From Nitrobacter sp051535235 (GTDB taxonomy: Bacteria > Pseudomonadota > Alphaproteobacteria > Rhizobiales > Xanthobacteraceae), in NCBI RefSeq assembly GCF_051535235.1, contig NZ_JBPPLZ010000008.1, positions 62,001 to 126,000 of the forward strand: DNA of 64,000 nt, given 5' to 3'. The notes beneath the pieces are model-generated. The model did not search any database. It was not told the DNA's origin and saw only the letters and a list, made by a program, of their open reading frames with translations. A program made the translations under genes and the position numbers. This document shows positions 58,693-64,000 of this stretch, piece after piece (positions within the stretch are counted from its first letter, which is position 1; each line of letters begins with the position of its first letter).

Positions 58693-59712
58693 TTACGCTG
58701 CCAACTTCTCCACGTCTGCCAACGCCTCCAGTGCCGAATCTTGCGCGGCCACCGCCTTTCGCTCCGATTGCTTCGTATTGCCCCAACCCATCTTTGCGGC
58801 AATCTCGCGAGCGGTCATCCCGGCAATACTAAGGTCTAGCAGCTTGGCATGTTCGCCTAGCGCAGCGTCGATTCGCGGTGCGTCGATGGTCTCAACGATT
58901 TGCCGTTCAACCAGATCGTGTCCACCTTCAACTCCGCCCTGCATCGCGCGGGGATTCGAATGGACGCGAAACGCCATGAACTCCGCGCCCTTCGCGATCG
59001 CGGTGATGTGGCGTGGAATCCGGCAAGCCGGATATAAGCGAGCGTTGCTCCACGCTTCGTCAAAGCTATGCCGACCACCGACGCCAATCCGATCGATATC
59101 TCGCCTGTTGTCATTGGCGACGCCCATGGCTTGGACCCAGTGAGCGGCGCGCAGCCTACGGAAGTCCTCCCCATAGCTTGGCACCGCGCTTCGCTGCATC
59201 TGCTCGGGGAAGCCGCTGCTCCCGCGAATGGATAGGTGCCGCGCGTTGTCGTCTTGTCGCTCAGCTTCTGATTTTCGCCGCTTACCCTTGGGCTGGCGAA
59301 AAAGTTCGGTGGCATCGTGCCATCGTTCATCACCGCCGCGCCATTCGGTGATCTGGCCCTTGGCGTCAAAGCGCAGCCGCGCCCGCGTCGGCGTATCAAG
59401 CTCTGCAGCGGTTATAGGGCCATATCCTTCGCGGGCGCTGATGGCGTCCTTCGCGGCGAGCCGAACCATCTCGTCTGGCGACGGCCTGATTTCCGTAACG
59501 CGATCAGCCTGTGGCTTTCCTTCCACTTCGGGCAGATTTCCGTCCGCGCTCAACCAGGATGGCACCGTAACAACGGTGCCATGGCGAATGAGCCGCTTCA
59601 GGTCCTCTTCACGACCGGCGCGGGCGAGCCTAATTGCGAGCGGAATCGCCGCAGTGGTCGTGCGCGGCATATTGTCATTATCATGATGCATATTGGTTCT
59701 CGACGTGATCAT
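58693..59712 (-). CDS. Hypothetical protein with C-terminal helix-turn-helix (up to 339 aa)
   Basis: No family recognised. The N-terminal half includes PLAIRLARAGREEDLKRLIRHGT and ARLRFDAKGQITEWRGGDERWHDATEL. The last 70 residues resemble a sigma-70 region 4 / terminase-small type HTH: HAKLLDLSIAGMTAREIAAKMGWGNTKQSERKAV. It may be a DNA-binding regulator or a small-terminase-like protein. Start uncertain: ATG 59712, 59691 or 59670. Confidence 0.6.
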   Translation of the reverse strand: MITSRTNMHHDNDNMPRTTTAAIPLAIRLARAGREEDLKRLIRHGTVVTVPSWLSADGNLPEVEGKPQADRVTEIRPSPDEMVRLAAKDAISAREGYGPITAAELDTPTRARLRFDAKGQITEWRGGDERWHDATELFRQPKGKRRKSEAERQDDNARHLSIRGSSGFPEQMQRSAVPSYGEDFRRLRAAHWVQAMGVANDNRRDIDRIGVGGRHSFDEAWSNARLYPACRIPRHITAIAKGAEFMAFRVHSNPRAMQGGVEGGHDLVERQIVETIDAPRIDAALGEHAKLLDLSIAGMTAREIAAKMGWGNTKQSERKAVAAQDSALEALADVEKLAA

Positions 59713-59960
59713 TGTTTCGGCCCATTGTTGGGCTCTGCTCGCTGTGCCAGCCGTCTTTACGGCCTTTGCTGCCCCTGGAGGGGTAGTTTCAGTCTCTAAA
59801 GCGGTCGCCTCCTATCACCGGCGTGGGACACTCGCGCACTACGCCGCAAGTTTTCAAAAAGTATCACCGGGCGACCCGATTCCTTTTTTTGTTATGGTTT
59901 AGTGTTGTTCTTGGCCAACGCCGGTCTCTAGGGCGAGGGCTGGAAGCTTTGCGGATACCC

Positions 59961-60137
59961 CTACTCCTGCAACCACGGCACCAGATCGCCGCGTCCAGCT
60001 TCCATCAGCGTCTCCACCGCAACCCACTGCCACCGCCACTGACCAGTGGTAGTGTCACGCCCGTAGACATGCAGAGCCTCGCCATCGCATTCGTCAGCGT
60101 CTTCGATGGTGTCGATATCGATCATCTCAATCTCCAT
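59961..60137 (-). CDS. Small acidic hypothetical protein (58 aa)
   Basis: From ATG 60137: MEIEMIDIDTIEDADECDGEALHVYGRDTT, then WRWQWVAVETLMEAGRGDLVPWLQE. Codon positions further upstream translate the repeat region and are unlikely to be coding. Unknown function; it lies downstream of the prim-pol gene. Confidence 0.5.
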   Translation of the reverse strand: MEIEMIDIDTIEDADECDGEALHVYGRDTTTGQWRWQWVAVETLMEAGRGDLVPWLQE

Positions 60138-60372
60138 TCGAGACCGATTTGCAGATTTGCAGCCCATACGGATTCTCGGAGTGATCCGAAAAAATCGGGA
60201 GTGATTGCAAATGCTGCAAATCTGCAAGTGAATAGATAATATTTATATATATCATATACTTACACATACGCACCACTTGCCAAACTCTTGCCATTTGCAA
60301 CACCGTGGCACAATTCTCCGTACCAGCGCGTTGCAATTGCCGAGCTTTTGCAAGCGATTCTGCAAGTGCCGC
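60138..60372. other. AT-rich segment with TGCAA-type repeats, possible replication origin
   Basis: Many short repeats of the form TTGCAA / TGCAAGTG / CACTTGC occur at about 60148, 60156, 60205, 60214, 60222, 60274, 60287-60300, 60330, 60347 and 60360. CGGAGTGAT and CGGGAGTGAT also recur (60176, 60197). An AT-rich stretch (60230-60265) lies among them. Position next to a prim-pol gene fits an iteron-like origin. Confidence 0.45.
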
Positions 60373-62655
60373 TCACCCGCTACTGGCGCGTGAAAGTACG
60401 AACCGCTTGCCGTCCGTTTTCTCGATCTCACGGGTTTCCTGAAGCCTGAGGATCGCGGCATCAAACGTCCTGGTATCTGAGCCACTGATGCCTCTCCGCT
60501 TCAGCAATTCCGCTCGATACATGGAGCCACCGCGGCTGCTGCGAAGCGAAGATAGAATGGCCTGGCAGAGCTGCTCAAACTGGCTGCTAGACATATACTT
60601 ATCGACGCCATCATCGAGCGATCGAGCGGACGCCAACATAATGGCGTGTGCCCACCGTACGTCCTCGACGTTGACTGACGGCCGCGAGGGGCTGCGGCTG
60701 AGCGCGCGTAATGTGGCCAACCGGATTGCGTTCTCTGCCAATCGGCCAACAAGCCCGTCCCTGGTTTCATCGCGCTCGATTTCAGCTTCCTGCCAATCTT
60801 CGATTGTCAGCCACGCGGCTTCGGCCGCCTCATCAGCCCACGGGACTTCGTAGAGGTGGGGCTGAACATCGGGCGTCCGCCAATTCCCCTGCGAGTTCAT
60901 GGATGGCCACGGGAACTTCTTCTGCGCTTCCTTGATCGCCGCCCGCAATGGCTCCGGCACCACCAGCCCGCCGTCGCGAGGGTTGCCGCGCTCCGGTCGC
61001 TTGGTTGGAGCAATAAAGATTATGCGCGCGGCAAAGCCATCTGACAGGTTCTTATCCGACAACCCACCGTAAAATCGTGTTGGTGTCGACGTGCCGATGA
61101 CGGTCAACGATGGGTAATGGATCGGCGCCCCGATCCGCTCGTCATCCATGGTTTCTTTGCCGAACCAGACACCGGTCGATTTTGAATATAGCTCCAACAT
61201 CGCCTTGCGTATTGTCGACGCCCAGTTCCCATTTCCTTTTGCGTTGATCGACTCCAGAACGTCGCCAACTTCGTCCCATGGCATTACGACGACCGGCTTG
61301 CGCCGCAGTATCTTCTCGATCGCACTGGCGCTGGATACCTCACCGGCACCCACGAGGAACGCCATGTCGGTATCCTGCAGCAACTTCACCAACCTCTGCA
61401 GCGGCGCCTCCTTGCCGAAGCCGGGGCCGGCGATGCCAGCCAGGTAGAGGTTCACGCCGCAACTAGTAGGGCCGATGACGCGCCGCCCATAGAACACGGA
61501 CATGAAGGCAATTGCCGACATGACCGCAAACTCTGGTGACTTCCGCCGAGAGGTGTCGAGAATCCACCGAGAGATGTCCGCCATGAGACCACCACACGCC
61601 TCCGGGGTGAACGGATCCCCATCACTGCGAGGGCTCGCGGGAGACCGGATGTCATCGTTAGCCGGCTTCGGCAATGCTGTGCGTCCGGTGATGATTGCAA
61701 CGCCCTGGCGCTGTTCCCAGCCAAGATCCGCCGGTGCAACGTCCAGGTGCTCGCACAGCCAATCCGCCGCCGCCTTCGCGGTCGGTGCTCCGCCGAATTC
61801 CTTGACCAACTCGATCGGCGTTGCACCTTGCTCGCGGCCGAAGTCTTGAATCCCATCGGGGTGGACCGAGATGTCCTCTTCAAGATTCCGGCCAAGTTCT
61901 TCGCTGGATATCCGCCAAGCGCCAGTACCGGGCTGGTGCTGTGCGCCGGGGAATAGCGCCGCTACCCAGCGGTCGGGTGATACAAGCGCCGCAGCGTTCA
62001 CGCGCCGCCAGAACGAATCCCCGCCAGCGGATCGCCTCGTCTTCGGCTTCTCTTTCACTCTCTCTCCAAGGCCGGCAAGGATAGATTCAGCCTCGGTGAG
62101 AAACGCGGCAATATCATCGTTGGAAATTGGAGGCAGGTCTGCGGGTTTGATATCCATCGGCGAACCGTTCGCCCAAGTATACGGCTTGCCGGTTTCAACG
62201 TGATCGCCGAACGCAACGAACTGCTGGCCGTCGCGAAGAACCTCCACTTGATGCTTTGCACCCTCGATCACGAACTCCGGCGTTACGCTCTTGTCGCCAG
62301 GCTCTGTGGCGCGAAACAGGAACAAGCATTTCGGCGCCTTACCCGTTCGCCGCGGCGCCAGCTCCACTGCCGGCACGATCTCGTATAGCCGCTCGATCAG
62401 CTTTTCGCTGACGGCCACTGTCGGCGCATCGATGTCGATTGCAACCAGGGCTGTGCCGCAGATAATACCGGTGCGGACGTGGTCAGGATGTTGGCGAAGA
62501 TATCCATCTACCTGCCCGGCCGTAATGCGTTTCTTCGCCCATCCCGGAATGCGCGGGCCTTTATCTAGAACAGGAATATGATGATAGCCCTGCTCACACA
62601 GCGAGCGGCGAAGATCGGCGATATCGTCGGTGTTCTTAGATGCAGGCGCGTTCAT
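60373..62655 (-). CDS. Prim-pol / DUF3987 replication protein
   Basis: Two-domain replication initiator-like protein, 760 aa. Residues about 1-190 are an archaeo-eukaryotic-type primase-polymerase: GIICGTALVAIDIDAPTVAV has the catalytic DID, and APKCLFLFRATEP and VEVLRDGQQFVAFGDH fit later strands. Residues about 350-650 are a DUF3987 ATPase/helicase-like domain with P-loop AGIAGPGFGKEAPLQRL and Walker B VVVMPWDEVGDVLE. A C-terminal winged-helix-like end (MYRAELLKRRGISGSDTRTFDAAI) follows. It suggests autonomous replication of the element. Confidence 0.85.
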   Translation of the reverse strand: MNAPASKNTDDIADLRRSLCEQGYHHIPVLDKGPRIPGWAKKRITAGQVDGYLRQHPDHVRTGIICGTALVAIDIDAPTVAVSEKLIERLYEIVPAVELAPRRTGKAPKCLFLFRATEPGDKSVTPEFVIEGAKHQVEVLRDGQQFVAFGDHVETGKPYTWANGSPMDIKPADLPPISNDDIAAFLTEAESILAGLGERVKEKPKTRRSAGGDSFWRRVNAAALVSPDRWVAALFPGAQHQPGTGAWRISSEELGRNLEEDISVHPDGIQDFGREQGATPIELVKEFGGAPTAKAAADWLCEHLDVAPADLGWEQRQGVAIITGRTALPKPANDDIRSPASPRSDGDPFTPEACGGLMADISRWILDTSRRKSPEFAVMSAIAFMSVFYGRRVIGPTSCGVNLYLAGIAGPGFGKEAPLQRLVKLLQDTDMAFLVGAGEVSSASAIEKILRRKPVVVMPWDEVGDVLESINAKGNGNWASTIRKAMLELYSKSTGVWFGKETMDDERIGAPIHYPSLTVIGTSTPTRFYGGLSDKNLSDGFAARIIFIAPTKRPERGNPRDGGLVVPEPLRAAIKEAQKKFPWPSMNSQGNWRTPDVQPHLYEVPWADEAAEAAWLTIEDWQEAEIERDETRDGLVGRLAENAIRLATLRALSRSPSRPSVNVEDVRWAHAIMLASARSLDDGVDKYMSSSQFEQLCQAILSSLRSSRGGSMYRAELLKRRGISGSDTRTFDAAILRLQETREIEKTDGKRFVLSRASSG

Positions 62656-62920
62656 TCTTGGACAATCCTTCGACAGTCAACTTTGCAATGTGATGGGCAA
62701 CGTCATGGTCGAACGCGCAGGTTCGGCCGCGATCGTTCGAGGGGCCGAAAGCCCGATAAGTGCCGTCTTCGGTGTGGCTGACACGCACGCCATAGATCCG
62801 CGTGCCTGGAGAAGATTCAATGTCGACGTGCGCAAGCGTGGCCGAACCCGGCGGTGCCGGTCGGATGGAGAGGATTCGCAATGTGAGAGTCCTAGTGGTG
62901 GAGGATTTCACCCGGCGCAA
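62636..62920 (-). CDS. Small hypothetical protein upstream of prim-pol
   Basis: Up to 94 aa; its stop overlaps the prim-pol start by 20 nt. The core LRILSIRPAPPGSATLAHVDIE and TRIYGVRVSHTEDGTYRAFGPSNDRG weakly resembles SpoVG-like folds, with HIAKLTVEGL at the end. The start may be GTG 62911 or TTG 62881. Function unknown. Confidence 0.55.
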   Translation of the reverse strand: MRRVKSSTTRTLTLRILSIRPAPPGSATLAHVDIESSPGTRIYGVRVSHTEDGTYRAFGPSNDRGRTCAFDHDVAHHIAKLTVEGLSKNERACI

Positions 62921-62945
62921 GGGGGCCAGTCATGCGGTCGTTACG

Positions 62946-64000
62946 TTAGGCGGTTTGGGCGTTGGGCAGTGGATGCCACTGCAAGCTCCCGCACATCCCA
63001 TGTATGAAGTGCACGATCACGTCACCTGCACCATCAACGGAGACGCTGGCCAACGCTTGCTCGCCGGTGGCGCGAATGACTTCAGTGCTTGCATACCCAT
63101 CCTTGCTTACGGTCTCCGCGTACAGCCTAGCCTCTTCCTCGGTGTCAAGCCGCACGCCGTTGGCCCATCGCTGGCCTTCGACATCTACAGCTTCGATCTT
63201 CCACGAATGAACGGCGTCTATCTCGGCGACGGTGAAGCGCTTGCCGTTTGCGTGCTCCATGCCGCCCATGAGTATGGCGCGGCGCTGGAATGGAGTCCGC
63301 TCTGGGTGTTTCAGGTGGTCGCCAAGCATGCGGTGAACTTTGGTTAGATACTTCGTGTCGTAGGTCTCGATCAGCTTTAAAGTCACCTCGTTGGCGCGGT
63401 CGTCTTGATGCAAACTATTGTCGCGAAGCGCTTCATTCTCTTCGATTAGATGATCGACTTCGGCCTGCGCAGCCTGCAGCGCAGAGTCATTGGAGTAGGC
63501 CTCAACCAGCCTTAGTCCCGCGTCCAGTTTTTCGTTCAGCTTTTCAACGTCCGCGCCGCTCAAGGCCGGCGTAGTCACACCAAGGACCGATTGAATTGAA
63601 CCCCACTTCTTGATCATCCTGTTTATCGCAGCGTTGATCTTGGTAACTGCGTCCTGGTCGAAGGTGGATGCTTTCAAAACTTTATTGAAGACGCGGGCGC
63701 TCTCGTTCATACCGCCAATGGAATGCAGCAGATTGTCGATCACAACTTCGGGCGCGGCGACCATGGAGCCCTCGTCTGTGTCGTCTTCCGGCTGTCCGTT
63801 ACTAACGGAAGCCTCGCGCGTCGCCCGGTTCTTATCAGCGTGACGGGCGACGCGCGCGGCGGTTGAGGCACGAATGCCAGCAAGCGTTTTTGTGCCCTTC
63901 GCGATGCCGATTAACTCGTAGGCGCGAGACCGGCCGATGTCGTTTTCTATGAGCCAGCCGTTGAAGGGAATCTTCGCCGCGGCAAGATGCTTCTTGGCGT
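62946..64000 (-). CDS. Partial hypothetical protein, DUF3102-like N-terminus, runs off the window
   Basis: The frame stays open to base 64000, so the start is outside. The visible first part (AKKHLAAAKIPFNGWLIENDIGRSRAYELIGIAKG) resembles DUF3102-type phage/plasmid proteins with an HTH. A Thr/Asp linker, a helical region (RVFNKVLKASTFDQDAVTKINAAINRMI) and a coiled coil (LQAAQAEVDHLIEENEALR) follow. Then comes a C-terminal domain of unknown type. About 350 residues are in view. It probably heads the replication gene group. Confidence 0.6.
   Translation of the reverse strand, partial: AKKHLAAAKIPFNGWLIENDIGRSRAYELIGIAKGTKTLAGIRASTAARVARHADKNRATREASVSNGQPEDDTDEGSMVAAPEVVIDNLLHSIGGMNESARVFNKVLKASTFDQDAVTKINAAINRMIKKWGSIQSVLGVTTPALSGADVEKLNEKLDAGLRLVEAYSNDSALQAAQAEVDHLIEENEALRDNSLHQDDRANEVTLKLIETYDTKYLTKVHRMLGDHLKHPERTPFQRRAILMGGMEHANGKRFTVAEIDAVHSWKIEAVDVEGQRWANGVRLDTEEEARLYAETVSKDGYASTEVIRATGEQALASVSVDGAGDVIVHFIHGMCGSLQWHPLPNAQTA

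Larger units (their letters stand above)
47455..64000. mobile_element. Integrated phage-like element at tRNA-Ser, right end outside the window
   Basis: The element starts at the 3' end of tRNA-Ser with a P4-type integrase. It contains phage genes (prohead protease, HNH nuclease, tail protein, tape measure, prim-pol replication protein), small conserved accessory genes and cargo (porin, DUF883-like protein). I found no second copy of the tRNA 3' end, so attR is probably beyond 64000. Terminase, portal and major capsid genes are not seen in these 16.5 kb. Confidence 0.8.

Overview
The window is GC-rich alphaproteobacterial chromosome, most like the Bradyrhizobium / Rhodopseudomonas / Nitrobacter group. 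The evidence is the gene order tolC-popZ-valS, the string dusB-ntrB-ntrC-ntrY-ntrX-dat-hfq-hflX, a fused ispDF, a RatA/Coq10 gene next to lipA, and the minus-strand run dacA-tmk-holB-metG-tatD-MBL hydrolase. The genus call is inferred from protein character and synteny; no database was searched.

Positions 1-26476 are housekeeping core. They hold the 3' part of prfB, tolC, the polar organiser popZ, valS with an overlapping MFS transporter gene, a 3-methyladenine glycosylase, lipA with a small kinase-like gene and ratA, then cinA and ispDF on the minus strand. Next come dusB and the nitrogen regulators NtrB/NtrC and NtrY/NtrX, D-amino-acid aminotransferase, hfq, hflX, a succinate-semialdehyde dehydrogenase, mazG and queC. 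Positions 26617-32522 are a CzcCBA-type heavy-metal efflux operon led by a small His/Cys protein. Positions 32910-37580 hold a TRAP transporter (binding protein plus fused QM permease) and an acyl-CoA synthetase. Positions 37645-45890 are a minus-strand set for replication, translation and cell wall: MBL hydrolase, tatD, metG, holB, tmk, dacA, rlpA and a PilZ protein. Several of these genes overlap by 1-8 nt. MetRS carries an unusual Lys/Ala-rich extension of about 130 residues.

From the tRNA-Ser(UGA) at 47365-47454 to the end of the window lies an integrated phage-like element. A P4-type tyrosine integrase sits directly after the tRNA. It is followed by a ribbon-helix-helix regulator with palindromic GGTACC sites, an Omp25-like porin, small conserved genes, and an ImmA metallopeptidase overlapping a membrane-protein gene. 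A tightly overlapped minus-strand block then encodes an HK97 prohead protease, HNH nuclease, tail protein, short tape-measure protein and a proteasome-like Ntn-hydrolase candidate. A prim-pol/DUF3987 replication protein follows, flanked by a repeat-rich, AT-rich segment that could be its origin. I see no terminase, portal or major capsid gene, so this is a partial, decayed or satellite-like element. Its right end lies beyond the window.

The observations I rate highest are: the Ntn-hydrolase candidate, whose Ser/Asp/Lys positions match the proteasome catalytic triad; the phased RHH operator array; the possible replication origin; the MetRS extension; and the missing head-packaging genes. Several genes too short for routine ORF calling (15, 47, 58 and 58 codons) are listed.
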